Shown here: piece after piece, positions 44,013-53,846 of the stretch
How the letters are laid out: the number at the start of each line of letters is the position of its first letter
Numbering within the stretch: the first letter of the stretch is position 1
Assembly: GCF_002095535.1 (NCBI RefSeq)
Contig: NZ_MLJI01000002.1
Coordinates: 1,077,752-1,141,751, forward strand
Reading direction: 5' to 3'
Origin: Pantoea cypripedii
GTDB lineage: Bacteria > Pseudomonadota > Gammaproteobacteria > Enterobacterales > Enterobacteriaceae
DNA: 64,000 nt
The notes under the pieces: generated by a model
What the model saw: the letters and a program-made list of their open reading frames with translations, nothing else
What the model was told of the DNA's origin: nothing
Databases searched by the model: none
Translations under genes and position numbers: made by a program

Positions 44013-44936
44013 TTAATTTGCAGATAATTTCTGTCCCTGAATCCCCTGTAATATATTGTTCTTCAGCCAGTCATTCGATGGTTTTTTCCCGCTGCGTTTA
44101 TGGGAATAGATTTTCACAGTGAAATGTGGAGCATAGAAAGGCAGTTTAAAAATTTTAACCTTCGCGACCTGTTCAATTTTTCCCGCAACGAACGTAGGAA
44201 TTGCCATCAGCAATTCGCTCTCAGCCACGATAAACGGGGAGCCCAGCATTGACGGCGTTTTCAGGGTGATACGTCGTTCCAGGCCCATACGTTCGAGGTG
44301 GGTGTCGAGTAACCCTTTCTTCTCGTTCCAGGGGGTGACGACCAGATGCCCCGCTGACAAATACTCATCCAGCGTTAGCGTAAGACGACGGGTATTACTG
44401 ATTACGACGAACTCGTCGCTGAATAAATTAATTTCTTCCAGATCCGGATCTCTGACTTCATCAGGTTCACTGAAACTCAACGCCAGGTCAATTTCGCCTG
44501 CCAGTAATTCCGTCAGCGCCGGATTATGAGGTAAATGACACAGCTCAAAATTAATACCTGGCGCTGTTTTTTGCATTTCGCGCATCAGACCTGGAAAAAC
44601 GCAAAAAGCGGTGTAGTCGGTGACGGCAATACGAAAGGATTCATTGCTTCTGAGTGGGTCGAAGGGTTGTACCGGGCTGAGGTGTTGATTCAGGGCGGAT
44701 AATGACTCAGCAATGTGTGGTGCCAACTGGTGTGCATAAACGCTGGGGCACATCTTGTGTCCTTCGCGATAGAAAAGTGGATCCTTCAGAAACTCACGCA
44801 ATCGGGTTAAAGCATGACTCAATGCCGACGTGCTCATCGAGAGCTCAGCAGCTGCCAGCCTGACTGATCGGTGCCTGTAAACGGCATCGAAAATGGGTAA
44901 CAGGTTGAGATCAAGGCGACGCAGAACATGATGCAT
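44013..44936 (-). CDS. LysR-type transcriptional regulator (NodD/NahR-like)
   Basis: A 307-residue regulator. The opening LRRLDLNLLPIFDAVYRHRS, then VRLAAAELSMSTSALSHALTRLR, is the NodD/NahR/LeuO-like helix-turn-helix form. The effector domain runs from about residue 90. The start at 44936 has GGTG upstream; the ATG at 44948 does not. It is divergent from an acetyltransferase gene with about 95 bases between, the likely regulatory target. The inducer is unknown. Confidence 0.9.
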   Translation of the reverse strand: MHHVLRRLDLNLLPIFDAVYRHRSVRLAAAELSMSTSALSHALTRLREFLKDPLFYREGHKMCPSVYAHQLAPHIAESLSALNQHLSPVQPFDPLRSNESFRIAVTDYTAFCVFPGLMREMQKTAPGINFELCHLPHNPALTELLAGEIDLALSFSEPDEVRDPDLEEINLFSDEFVVISNTRRLTLTLDEYLSAGHLVVTPWNEKKGLLDTHLERMGLERRITLKTPSMLGSPFIVAESELLMAIPTFVAGKIEQVAKVKIFKLPFYAPHFTVKIYSHKRSGKKPSNDWLKNNILQGIQGQKLSAN

Positions 44937-45030
44937 GAAATTCACCATTTATTGATTTTATTGCACTTAATTCATTGAACAATACCGATTATTCTGACAG
45001 TCATCAAACTGTATAGATAAGAGAAAGTTT

Positions 45031-45519
45031 ATGAGTGTTATTATTCGGCAGGCCGGTCTGGAAGACACTGATGCCATTTATAACATTATCAGTGGGTTAT
45101 CTGTTTACAGGGAGGCCCCGCATGACTCCGTTCCGGATGTTGAAGAAATCAGAAAGTCCCTGTTTTCACCGGAAACGACGGAAGAAGCCTATATCTGTGA
45201 AATTGATGGTGTTATTGCGGGTTATGCCATTATCTCGATGAGCTACTCGACCTGGCCTGGACGCTACAGCCTGAATATGGAAGACCTGTGCTTTACACCT
45301 GATTATCGCGGGCGGGGCGCAGGCAAGGCCATGCTCCAGTATATTGCACAACTTGCTGTCAGCCGACGCTGTAGCCGTATTGAATGGAATGTCCTTGAGT
45401 GGGATAAATCCGCGAAGGATTTTTACCAGAGCATTAATGCGCTTCCCCTGAACGAGTGGGTGCGTTTCCGCCTGGATGGGCCCGCGCTGGAAAAATTCGC
45501 GTCGAGCGAAAATATCTGA
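45031..45519 (+). CDS. GNAT-family N-acetyltransferase
   Basis: A 162-residue acetyltransferase with the acetyl-CoA loop RGRGAGKAMLQYIAQLA and the following SRIEWNVLEWDKSAKDFYQSINA. The wording is that of the spermidine/diamine acetyltransferase and RimI-like group (MSVIIRQAGLEDTDAIYNII). It lies divergent to a LysR regulator. The acceptor could be a polyamine or small amine, which is not certain. Confidence 0.92.
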   Translation: MSVIIRQAGLEDTDAIYNIISGLSVYREAPHDSVPDVEEIRKSLFSPETTEEAYICEIDGVIAGYAIISMSYSTWPGRYSLNMEDLCFTPDYRGRGAGKAMLQYIAQLAVSRRCSRIEWNVLEWDKSAKDFYQSINALPLNEWVRFRLDGPALEKFASSENI

Positions 45520-45536
45520 ATTGCCGTTCTTCAGGC

Positions 45537-45563
45537 AAAAAAAGACCGGCTGATAAACCGGTC
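45537..45563 (-). terminator. Terminator after the amidohydrolase gene
   Basis: On the reverse strand GACCGG / CCGGTC with an 8-base loop is followed by seven T residues; it lies about 115 bases after the amidohydrolase stop and also suits the convergent acetyltransferase gene. Confidence 0.78.
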
Positions 45564-45679
45564 AAATCTTGCACCCTTAGTCTTGTCCGAAACAGCCATG
45601 ATGTGATGTGTGGCGGTTTCTTGATTGTCAGCTCTGCTGGCTGACGGTTTTATGCTTCAGCTGTCCCTCTCAACGGGGA

Positions 45680-47557
45680 TCAGAATGCAAAGCAACTGCA
45701 ACCGAGCGCACCCCAGAAGGCGTTCTCTTCAGATACCGGCAAATTGGCACCGCGTGCAAAATCATGCGAATGGCTGTGGACACCGCAAGGTCCGCTGCAC
45801 TGGTGAGGCATCTGCTGCATGCCCACGCGGGTGTTGGCGGTAGGTGGTGCGCTGCGGTAATGACCCGGCACTTTCACCACCGGTGACCACTCAGGCAGAA
45901 CCGGAATAGATGGCGGTGCTTCACTGCTGAACGACCCTGCGGCATAAACAATGTTGCCGTCCACCACGGTCAGCACTGACTCAATACCTTTGATCTCTTC
46001 TTCCGGCACGCTGAAGTAATCCTTACTCAGTACCACCATGTCGGCCAGTTGCCCGGCTTTGATCTGTCCTTTTTTACCCTGTTCACTGGAGAACCAGGCA
46101 CTGCCCTGGGTCCACAACATCAACGCAGTGTCACGGTCCAGGCGGGCGTTGACGTCATACATCTGCATGCCGCCTACCGTCCGGCCAGAGACCAGCCAGT
46201 ACAGCGCGGTCCACGGGTTGTAACTGGCTACGCGCGTGGCGTCGGTGCCGAGACCAACCGGTACGCCGGTTTCCAGCATACGCGCCACCGGCGGGGTGTG
46301 GCGGGTGGCTTCGATGCCGTAACGCTCGGCAAAATATTCACCCTGAAACGCCATGCGATGCTGCACGGCAATGCCGCCGCCCAGCTCTTTAATACGATCG
46401 ATGTTGCGCTGAGTTACCGTTTCGGCATGGTCGAAGAACCAGTGCAGACCATTAAACGGAATATCGCGGTTTACCTTTTCGAATACGTCCAGCATGCGGC
46501 TGATCGATTCGTCATAGGTGGCATGCAGGCGGAACGGCCAGCGATGTTCTACCAGATGGCGCACCACGCGTTCCAGTTCGTCTTCCATGCCAGGCGCAAG
46601 ATCCGGACGCGGCTCAAGGAAATCTTCGAAATCGGCGGCAGAGAACACCAGCATTTCCCCTGCGCCATTGTGGCGGAAGTAATCGCTGCCCTGGCCGGGC
46701 GTCAGCATATCGGTCCATTTTTCAAAATCTTCCAGTTCGTGGCCCGGACGCTGAGTGAACAGATTGTAGGCGATGCGGATGGTCATCTGCTGCTTCTCAT
46801 GAAGCTCAGCGATCACGGCATAATCTTCCGGATAGTTCTGGAAGCCACCGCCTGCGTCGATGGCGCTGGTCAGGCCAAGACGGTTCAGTTCACGCATGAA
46901 CTGGCGCGTAGAGTTAACCTGTTGCTCAAGCGGCAGCTTCGGCCCTTTCGCCAGCGTGGCGTACAGGATCATGGCATTGGGGCGGGCAATCAGCATGCCG
47001 GTCGGATTGCCGTTGCTGTCACGCTGGATCTCACCGCCCGGCGGGTTCGGTGTATCTTTGGTGTAGCCGACGACTTTCAGCGCGGCGCGGTTGAGCAGGG
47101 CGCGGTCGTAAAGGTGCAGTACGAATACCGGTGTATCGGGCGCGGCTTCGTTAATCTCATCCAGTGTTGGCATGCGGCGCTCGGCAAACTGAAACTCTGT
47201 CCAGCCACCCACCACGCGCACCCACTGAGGGGAAGGGGTACGCAGTGCCTGCTCCTTCAGCATACGCAACGCATCAGCAACGGAAGGAACCCCTTCCCAG
47301 CGCAACTCAAGGTTGTAGTTCAGGCCCCCGCGGATTAAGTGCAGGTGCGAGTCGTTCAGACCCGGAACGGCGGTATGCCCCTTAAGATCGACAACCTTGC
47401 TGCCTTCACAGTGGTACTGCATGACGTCGGCCAGACTGCCCACCGCCAGAAACTTGCCGTCGCGGATGGCTACGGCATCAGCAACCGGATTTTCGCGATC
47501 GACTGTGTGAAACCTGCCATTGGTGAGAATGATGTCGGCTTTACCAAGGGTAACCAT
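45680..47557 (-). CDS. YtcJ-like metal-dependent amidohydrolase
   Basis: A 625-residue protein of the amidohydrolase_3/YtcJ group. The metal-binding HxH is in PGLNDSHLHLI. Further ligands are expected at RLHATYDES and LHWFFDHAE, and the catalytic Asp in VGLGTDATR. The first 60 and last 80 residues of the core form the beta-sandwich domain. The C-terminal tail is unusual, being rich in Cys and His (HQCSGPCGVHSHSHD, and GCSCF at the end), and may bind a metal. AGGAG precedes the ATG. The gene is divergent from the receiver/sensor operon, and the 16-bp operator sites lie between them. Confidence 0.92.
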   Translation of the reverse strand: MVTLGKADIILTNGRFHTVDRENPVADAVAIRDGKFLAVGSLADVMQYHCEGSKVVDLKGHTAVPGLNDSHLHLIRGGLNYNLELRWEGVPSVADALRMLKEQALRTPSPQWVRVVGGWTEFQFAERRMPTLDEINEAAPDTPVFVLHLYDRALLNRAALKVVGYTKDTPNPPGGEIQRDSNGNPTGMLIARPNAMILYATLAKGPKLPLEQQVNSTRQFMRELNRLGLTSAIDAGGGFQNYPEDYAVIAELHEKQQMTIRIAYNLFTQRPGHELEDFEKWTDMLTPGQGSDYFRHNGAGEMLVFSAADFEDFLEPRPDLAPGMEDELERVVRHLVEHRWPFRLHATYDESISRMLDVFEKVNRDIPFNGLHWFFDHAETVTQRNIDRIKELGGGIAVQHRMAFQGEYFAERYGIEATRHTPPVARMLETGVPVGLGTDATRVASYNPWTALYWLVSGRTVGGMQMYDVNARLDRDTALMLWTQGSAWFSSEQGKKGQIKAGQLADMVVLSKDYFSVPEEEIKGIESVLTVVDGNIVYAAGSFSSEAPPSIPVLPEWSPVVKVPGHYRSAPPTANTRVGMQQMPHQCSGPCGVHSHSHDFARGANLPVSEENAFWGALGCSCFAF

Positions 47558-47677
47558 AAGATCTCCTGAATTGAGTTGTCCGAAGCAGCAATGATGACCG
47601 TGGACTGAGCATTGCCCCGCTGAAAAGCAGGATATAGGGGTGTCAGGATTATGGTCGGGCGGTCAGGAAGGCGTCTA

Positions 47678-47711
47678 GTTATACGAATGGATAAGTATAC
47701 GTTCGTATAAT
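47678..47711. promoter_or_regulatory. Inverted pair of 16-bp operator sites
   Basis: A reverse copy (GTTATACGAATGGATA, 47678-47693) and a forward copy (TATACGTTCGTATAAT, 47696-47711) of the sequence TATCCnTTCGTATAAC lie two bases apart. The inner repeat TTATACGAA ... TTCGTATAA is perfect. The pair is in the gap between the amidohydrolase gene (reverse) and receiver gene (forward), and the same sequence recurs before the porin gene at 53847-53894. Confidence 0.8.
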
Positions 47712-47775
47712 TATATTTGAAGATAATAGTCTGAAAATAAAAAGGTTCCTACACTGCGCCATTAAGGAAATTTGC

Positions 47776-48162
47776 ATGCAGCAGTCGCAGCGCATTGTTG
47801 TCGTCGATGATGAACGTTCTGTACGCAATGGTCTGACCAATCTGCTCCAGTCTGAAGGTTATCTCACAAAAGCCTTCGGGTCGGCGGAATCTCTTCTTGG
47901 TGATGAAGCCACGATGGCAAATGCCGCGCTTTTTATCATTGATGTACAACTGAAAGGCATGGATGGTTTCGAGCTTTTCATCAATCTTACCCGGCGGCTC
48001 ATCAACCCACCGGGCATTATGATTTCGGGTAACGGCGATGAAAACATGTTGCGCTATGCCATCAACCTGGGCGCGATTGCGTTTTTGTCAAAACCCATTG
48101 AAATTGATACGTTGTTTGAACATATCCGTCATGAGTTTTCCTCAAGGGCCGCACGCCAATGA
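47776..48162 (+). CDS. Stand-alone response regulator receiver protein
   Basis: A 128-residue receiver domain: the acidic pair in IVVVDDERSVRNG, the phospho-acceptor Asp in LFIIDVQLKGMDG, a Ser at the Thr/Ser position (GIMISGNGDE) and the Lys in FLSKPIEI. There is no output domain: the protein ends HEFSSRAARQ and overlaps the sensor gene by ATGA. The form is that of FixJ/NarL-type receivers, which usually carry a LuxR-type DNA-binding domain; here it is missing. It may act on the sensor kinase, in a phosphorelay, or through a separate DNA-binding protein. Confidence 0.93.
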   Translation: MQQSQRIVVVDDERSVRNGLTNLLQSEGYLTKAFGSAESLLGDEATMANAALFIIDVQLKGMDGFELFINLTRRLINPPGIMISGNGDENMLRYAINLGAIAFLSKPIEIDTLFEHIRHEFSSRAARQ

Positions 48163-51100
48163 GTATCCATCCGCAGGCGTCAGATGCAGTCGAAAACGAT
48201 GAAATAACGCTTCCAGCCGAAATCAGCTACAGCACACTGGCACAGGAAGGCAACATCGACTGGCTCCTGTGTCGGCATACTCTCTCGGGTGAGACCTTTG
48301 TACTTGCCACCCCAGGCAACGAAGATTCGGTTTTCCAGGTTACGCAGTTACTGAAAAACGAATATTCATTGCGCACCCGGTTAGCAGAGAACTGGTCCCT
48401 TAAGCCTCAGCAACAGACGCATTTTCAGGGGCGTTACGCCCTGATTTATAAACCCTTTAACTATCGGACTCTGGCAGATGTTCTGTGCATGCCGCCTGGC
48501 AGCATTACTGAATTTCTGAGCCGTGCAGCGATGCTTTGCACGACGCTGAGCATGATGCATCAGCAGGGGCTGGTGCACGGCGATATTAAACCGGCAAACT
48601 TCTTTTATACCGACGACAGTACCGTACATCTTGGCGGTTTCGGATTGTCATCGGTAGACAACGGTATCCTTCAGCAACCCAGGTTGTCGGTTGCAGGGGG
48701 CACGCTGGCGTATATGTCTCCTGAACATACCTCCCGCTCAGCGCATCCGGTAAGTCGGGTAAGCGATCTGTACAGCCTGGGCATGGTGCTGTATGAACTG
48801 CTCACCGGCAAGCTGCCTTATGGTAGTGCGGAAGGTGGGCACGCTGAGTGGGTGCACCATCACATTGCTTCAGAAGCAACACCACCCCATACGCTGCGTC
48901 AGGATGTGCCTGTCATTTTGTCTTCGATTATCTTACGGCTGCTGGCTAAATCCCCGGAGTACCGTTATCAGACGGCGGAAGGGGTGCTGGCTGATATTCG
49001 TCGTTGCGCATCCACCCTGATGCCAGACGGGATTATTGAGTCCTTTGCGCTGGGAATGCAGGATTCGCAGCCTGCAAATTTATCTCCCGATGCCCTCTGT
49101 ACCGACCATCCTCAGGCGACTGACATCCTGGCGGCTTTTGATGAGGTCAGCAAAAGCGGTAAACACAGCCTGGTTGCGATCAGTGGCGCGCCGGGGGCCG
49201 GTAAATCTTCGCTGATTTCCTCGTCTCTGAAGCTTCTGCGCAGTAAGACAGCCTTGCTGACGGTGGTAAAGGCGGATCAGCATTCGCCGATATTACCTTA
49301 TGCGGTTTTTACCGCTGCCTTCCGCACGCTGGCTCTGCATGTGCTTGGCCTGCCCACGGAAGAAATGACGCGCTGGAAAGCGCATCTCGTTCGCCTGTTG
49401 GGTGATTATACCGGGCTGGCGGTCAATCTGGTGCCGGAGCTGGAGATATTACTTAATCAGAAAGCGGCAGTGCAGACGCATACTCACACGCTGGATACCA
49501 AAAATCGCTTTAATCTGGTGGCATGCAACCTGGTTAAAGCATTTACGGCACCCGGACGGCCACTGGTCATGCTGATTGATGACATCCACTGGGCCGATCA
49601 GGCCACGCTGCACTTGCTGCAACATCTGTTGAGTTCCAGCGAAGACATTCCTCTGTTGCTGGTTATCTCCTGTCGTGACAATGTCTCATTACCCAGTCCG
49701 GCGATAGCCGGAAATCTGAACCGCATACGGGGTTGTGCAGCCCGCATTGTGGATATCACGCCAGAACCCCTGTCAGAAAAAAGCATAGCCACCTGGCTGG
49801 CGGGGCTGTTTCATACCCGGAGCGCAGCAACGGCGGATCTTGCGCAGATCATTCATGAAAAAACCGCAGGCAATCCGCTGGCGACGCACGATTTTTTCCG
49901 CCAGGCAGTACGAGAGGGACTGATTAGCTACAATGTGCCTTTCAGCTGGTATTGCGATTCACAGGCGCTAAAAAACGCTCATTACACGGCCAACGTTGCG
50001 GCCAGCGTATTACAGCATCTGGCAATCCTGCCGCTTCCGACGCGTCATCTGTTGTGCAAATTGGCTTTGCTGGGAAGTTCGGGGGATCTGGACCCGCTGG
50101 GCAAAATTCTTGATGTTCCGGTGCCGGATATTGAGCTGACCCTGGTGCCCGCCGTGACAGCAAGGCTGATTTCTCTGAACGATGCGGGATACGCTTTCAT
50201 GCATGACAGTATGCATGAGGCTGCTCTGAATCTGCAGGGAACGGAAGACCGGGACGCGTTCCATTACGCCGCCGCACGTTACTATATGCACGAGTTCAGC
50301 GTCGATCTCTCCAATGCATTACTTTTCCGGGCGGCGCATAACCTGCTTTCTGTCAGGAATCTGGCGCTGTTGCTGCATGATGCAGAGACATTCAGCCAGC
50401 TGCTGTTGCAAGCGAGCCGACGGGCGAAAACTACCGGGGATTATGTTTCGGCACTGCGCTATCTACAGACGGCAGGGCTGATCAATGAAAGTGCGGGTAT
50501 CGCTGAAGGGGGTGAATTTCTGCTCGAAAAAGCCGAGTGCGAATTCCTCAATGGCAATCTGCCGGTGGCGCTGGGGTTAAGTAGCAAAATACTGACCTCT
50601 CCCGGGGAGGTAACCGATAAAGCTGAAGCCGCCTGCCTGATCGCCGAAATTCATATGCGTCAGTCGGACAGCAAGCTTGCGCTGGAAACAGCGCTGGCCT
50701 GGCTGGCGGTGTTTGGCATCCAGCTTAATCGTTATCCGGACAAAGCAGAGTGCGATGCCGCAAGGGTCCTCCTCAAGGAAGACGTAGGCAAAAATCCGTA
50801 TTCCCGTTTCCGTTCATTACCGCTGCTTGAATGTAAAAAAACCGAAGCGGTGATGAATCTGATGGCCAGTGCCAGTACCTTTGCCGCCTTCAGCAATCCG
50901 CGTCTGCATTTTATGATCCTCTGTCAGCTGCTGCATCTGACCATGGCCCGCGGCCTGAGTGGGGCATCGACTCTGGCGTTATCCTGGTATGGCGTGGTGT
51001 GTGGTGATCAGTACGATGAATACAGCCGGGGATTTGCCAGCACGCTTCTGGCCCGGGAGCTGGTTTATAAACATGACTTCATCAGCTTTAAAGCGCGAAC

Positions 51101-53726
51101 CTTACTGCCACTGGATCAGGTCAGCATCTGGACCATGCCCCTGACTTATGCCATTGAGCGAGCCAAAGCGACTTTTGACGTTGCGGTTGAAACAGGGGAC
51201 CGGACGTCAGCCTGCCTTGCGTTGCGCCATATCATCATGAACTATCTTGCGCGTGGTGATCATCTTGACGGTGTGCATACGTCCATCACGCGCGGGATGC
51301 TATTTGTCCGCAAGGCACAGTATCGCGACGTGGAAGTGATTCTGGGCATGCAACTGGATTTTGTCCTGTTCCTGCGCAAGCCACGCGGCACTACCTTTTC
51401 AGGCGACAATTTTCTGACACCGGTGCTGGAAGTGGTGCGGCCTGAGCATGCTATCGAGCCAATGTATCTGATGCAGTTCTGGTCCAGGTTATACAAAGGC
51501 ATGGCGCACTTTTATGCCAATGAATATGCGGCGGCCGAACAATGCTTCCGGGACGCGGCACCTTTCACCGATGTCATTCCCGGCCATGTGCATATGGTCG
51601 ACTTTCATCTTTACAGCGCCCTGGCAGTGACCATACCGTTAAAGTCAGGGGCCATGGACGATCGGTTGCGTCAGCGACTCAAGCCACATCTCGACAAGAT
51701 CGTCACCTGGGCGAATGAAAACACGAAAACATTCTCCGACAAGGAAGCACTGCTGCGCGCAGAGTTACTGCGTCTCGAAGGAGAGACGGCGCTGGCAGCG
51801 GAAAGGTTTGAAATGGCCATGACGTTGTCACGTGAAGGCCAGTTCCATCATATTCATGGACTGGCCTGCGAGCTGGCCGCGCGTATGGCCTATGCCAGAA
51901 ACATGTCGTTTGCCGGTGATGCCTATATTAAAGGCGCGATATCAGCGTGGGACAGCTGGGGGGCAGGTGCTAAGGTTCACCAGCTGGAAACGCAGTATCC
52001 AGCATTGGGCAGCCACCATACCCAGACCGCACTGAGCACCGTGTCTTTTGAGCAAAGCGCAGTTATCAGCGATCTGCAAAGTATGGTGACCGTGATGCGC
52101 GCACTGACAGAAGAGATCAACCTGGATCGCCTGATTCATATCCTGATGATGATGCTGGTTGAGCGCGCCGGGGCGCAGCATTGTATGCTGATACGACTGA
52201 TTGACGGCACGATACCGGAAATTCAGGCCAGGGCATCCACCACCGCTGAGGGTGTCAAAGTCAAAATTGTGCGTGAACTGCCGGTCGCGACCGACCTGCC
52301 GCTTTCGGTGCTCTCTGCGGTGATCCGCACCGGACAGGAAATCCGCACCGGTAAACCCGAGGTGTTCAGCCCGTTCAGTCAGGATAATTATCTCATCGCA
52401 TCCGGAGCTGCGGTTATGTGCGTGCCGATGTTCAGACAGGCGCAAATGGTGGGGGTGCTGTATCTGGAAAATCGCCTGATGCCGGATGTATTTACTGCCG
52501 ACCATTCAAGGATTGTTTCGATGCTCGGGGCACAGGCTGCCGTTTCACTTGAGACCGCCCGTTTGTATGCTGAACTGGTGGATGAGAACATCCAGCGCCG
52601 CAAAATTGAAAAGCAACTTCGCGCCAGCCAGACCTCACTGATGCTCGGTGAAAAAATCAGTCATACCGGGACCTGGCATTGGCATCTGGAGCCGGACGTT
52701 GTTTACATTTCTGATGAATACAAACGCATCATGGGGCTTCCTGAAGAACAGACGATCACCTCTATGGCGGAGTTTCAGAGTCGCGTCCATCCCGATGATA
52801 TTCTGTGTATCAGAGAGTTGATTGAAGCCAGCGTGCAGCAGGGCGTGGTGATGCAGTCGGAGTTTCGCATCATCCGTGATGACGGCGAATGTCGCTATAT
52901 CAAAGGTATCGGGGAGCCGAACGAAAGCTGGCCACAGGTCGCCGAGTATTTTGGTACGCTGACGGATATCACCGCTCAACGCCAGTCAGAGGATGCGGTG
53001 AGGATCGCCCAGGCGGAACTGGCCCGTGTCGCACGCGCCACCACGGTGGGTCAGCTGACCTCTTCCATCGCCCATGAGCTGAACCAGCCGCTGATGTCGA
53101 TTGTATCCAATGCGGGTGCCAGCCAGCGCTGGCTGAAGCGTGGCCCGGAGCATCTTGACAACGCCAGCCATGGCCTCGATGAAATCATCCGCGAAGGACG
53201 GCGTGCTGGCGATATTATTCGCGGGCTGCAGGCGCTCACCCGTAATCAGGTGGCTGAATTCGCTCCGGCAAAACTGCATCTGATTGCGCGGGATATCATC
53301 ATTCTGTCGCGTCTTGAGCTGGAGCGCCGGTTCGTCTCTCTGGAACTGGCGCTTGCCGCGCAGAATGATGCGGTTTTTTGTGAGAGTGTTCAGATCCAGC
53401 AGGTGTTGCTGAACCTGGTGATTAATGCGATCGAAGCCATGGCGGACAACCCCGGGGCGCGCATTTTGCAGATTTCTTCCTCCCATCCCGCCAGTAACCT
53501 CATCCGTATTGAGGTAGCCGATAATGGTTCCGGTCTTTCTGATGAGGTAATCGGCAAGATATTTGATTCCTTTTACACCACCAAAGCGGAAGGAATGGGC
53601 ATGGGGCTGACCATCAGCAATGAGATTATTAAGCGTCACGGTGGGATATTAAGCGCAGAAAACCGTCAGGGCGGGGGGAGCCGATTCTGGTTCACGCTAC
53701 CTGTGGAGGGAACTTTTGCACACTGA
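48159..53726 (+). CDS. Giant sensor: Ser/Thr-kinase-like, AAA ATPase, GAF, PAS, histidine kinase
   Basis: An 1855-residue cytoplasmic sensor. Order: eukaryotic-type kinase-like domain at about 20-290 with catalytic loop HGDIKPAN (140-147); AAA/STAND ATPase with Walker A GAPGAGKS (343-350) and Walker B LIDDIHWAD (Asp474-Asp475); a long helical TPR-like region; GAF at about 1330-1470; PAS at about 1500-1620; histidine kinase with SSIAHELNQPL (His1639), N box NLVINAIEAM, DNGSGLSDE, and GMGMGLTISNEI. In the kinase-like domain the DFG aspartate is Gly160 (GFG), and no clear VAIK lysine is visible (FVLAT), so that part may be a pseudokinase. It is coupled to the receiver gene; the signal is unknown. 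Confidence 0.93.
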   Translation: MSIHPQASDAVENDEITLPAEISYSTLAQEGNIDWLLCRHTLSGETFVLATPGNEDSVFQVTQLLKNEYSLRTRLAENWSLKPQQQTHFQGRYALIYKPFNYRTLADVLCMPPGSITEFLSRAAMLCTTLSMMHQQGLVHGDIKPANFFYTDDSTVHLGGFGLSSVDNGILQQPRLSVAGGTLAYMSPEHTSRSAHPVSRVSDLYSLGMVLYELLTGKLPYGSAEGGHAEWVHHHIASEATPPHTLRQDVPVILSSIILRLLAKSPEYRYQTAEGVLADIRRCASTLMPDGIIESFALGMQDSQPANLSPDALCTDHPQATDILAAFDEVSKSGKHSLVAISGAPGAGKSSLISSSLKLLRSKTALLTVVKADQHSPILPYAVFTAAFRTLALHVLGLPTEEMTRWKAHLVRLLGDYTGLAVNLVPELEILLNQKAAVQTHTHTLDTKNRFNLVACNLVKAFTAPGRPLVMLIDDIHWADQATLHLLQHLLSSSEDIPLLLVISCRDNVSLPSPAIAGNLNRIRGCAARIVDITPEPLSEKSIATWLAGLFHTRSAATADLAQIIHEKTAGNPLATHDFFRQAVREGLISYNVPFSWYCDSQALKNAHYTANVAASVLQHLAILPLPTRHLLCKLALLGSSGDLDPLGKILDVPVPDIELTLVPAVTARLISLNDAGYAFMHDSMHEAALNLQGTEDRDAFHYAAARYYMHEFSVDLSNALLFRAAHNLLSVRNLALLLHDAETFSQLLLQASRRAKTTGDYVSALRYLQTAGLINESAGIAEGGEFLLEKAECEFLNGNLPVALGLSSKILTSPGEVTDKAEAACLIAEIHMRQSDSKLALETALAWLAVFGIQLNRYPDKAECDAARVLLKEDVGKNPYSRFRSLPLLECKKTEAVMNLMASASTFAAFSNPRLHFMILCQLLHLTMARGLSGASTLALSWYGVVCGDQYDEYSRGFASTLLARELVYKHDFISFKARTLLPLDQVSIWTMPLTYAIERAKATFDVAVETGDRTSACLALRHIIMNYLARGDHLDGVHTSITRGMLFVRKAQYRDVEVILGMQLDFVLFLRKPRGTTFSGDNFLTPVLEVVRPEHAIEPMYLMQFWSRLYKGMAHFYANEYAAAEQCFRDAAPFTDVIPGHVHMVDFHLYSALAVTIPLKSGAMDDRLRQRLKPHLDKIVTWANENTKTFSDKEALLRAELLRLEGETALAAERFEMAMTLSREGQFHHIHGLACELAARMAYARNMSFAGDAYIKGAISAWDSWGAGAKVHQLETQYPALGSHHTQTALSTVSFEQSAVISDLQSMVTVMRALTEEINLDRLIHILMMMLVERAGAQHCMLIRLIDGTIPEIQARASTTAEGVKVKIVRELPVATDLPLSVLSAVIRTGQEIRTGKPEVFSPFSQDNYLIASGAAVMCVPMFRQAQMVGVLYLENRLMPDVFTADHSRIVSMLGAQAAVSLETARLYAELVDENIQRRKIEKQLRASQTSLMLGEKISHTGTWHWHLEPDVVYISDEYKRIMGLPEEQTITSMAEFQSRVHPDDILCIRELIEASVQQGVVMQSEFRIIRDDGECRYIKGIGEPNESWPQVAEYFGTLTDITAQRQSEDAVRIAQAELARVARATTVGQLTSSIAHELNQPLMSIVSNAGASQRWLKRGPEHLDNASHGLDEIIREGRRAGDIIRGLQALTRNQVAEFAPAKLHLIARDIIILSRLELERRFVSLELALAAQNDAVFCESVQIQQVLLNLVINAIEAMADNPGARILQISSSHPASNLIRIEVADNGSGLSDEVIGKIFDSFYTTKAEGMGMGLTISNEIIKRHGGILSAENRQGGGSRFWFTLPVEGTFAH

Positions 53727-53846
53727 TATCCGATGATAATCATCCGCGCCTGTCAGCATAAAATGAATGAAATAACGCCTTTCATGGATATTTATAAAAC
53801 AGGCGCTGTTTTTGCGATGGGTTCTCACACCAAAAAGTTTTTCAAT

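Noticed and set aside
46049..47338. 429-codon open frame on the forward strand
   Set aside because: It is antisense to the whole amidohydrolase gene, has no ribosome site and no recognisable motif; it arises from the codon bias of the real gene.
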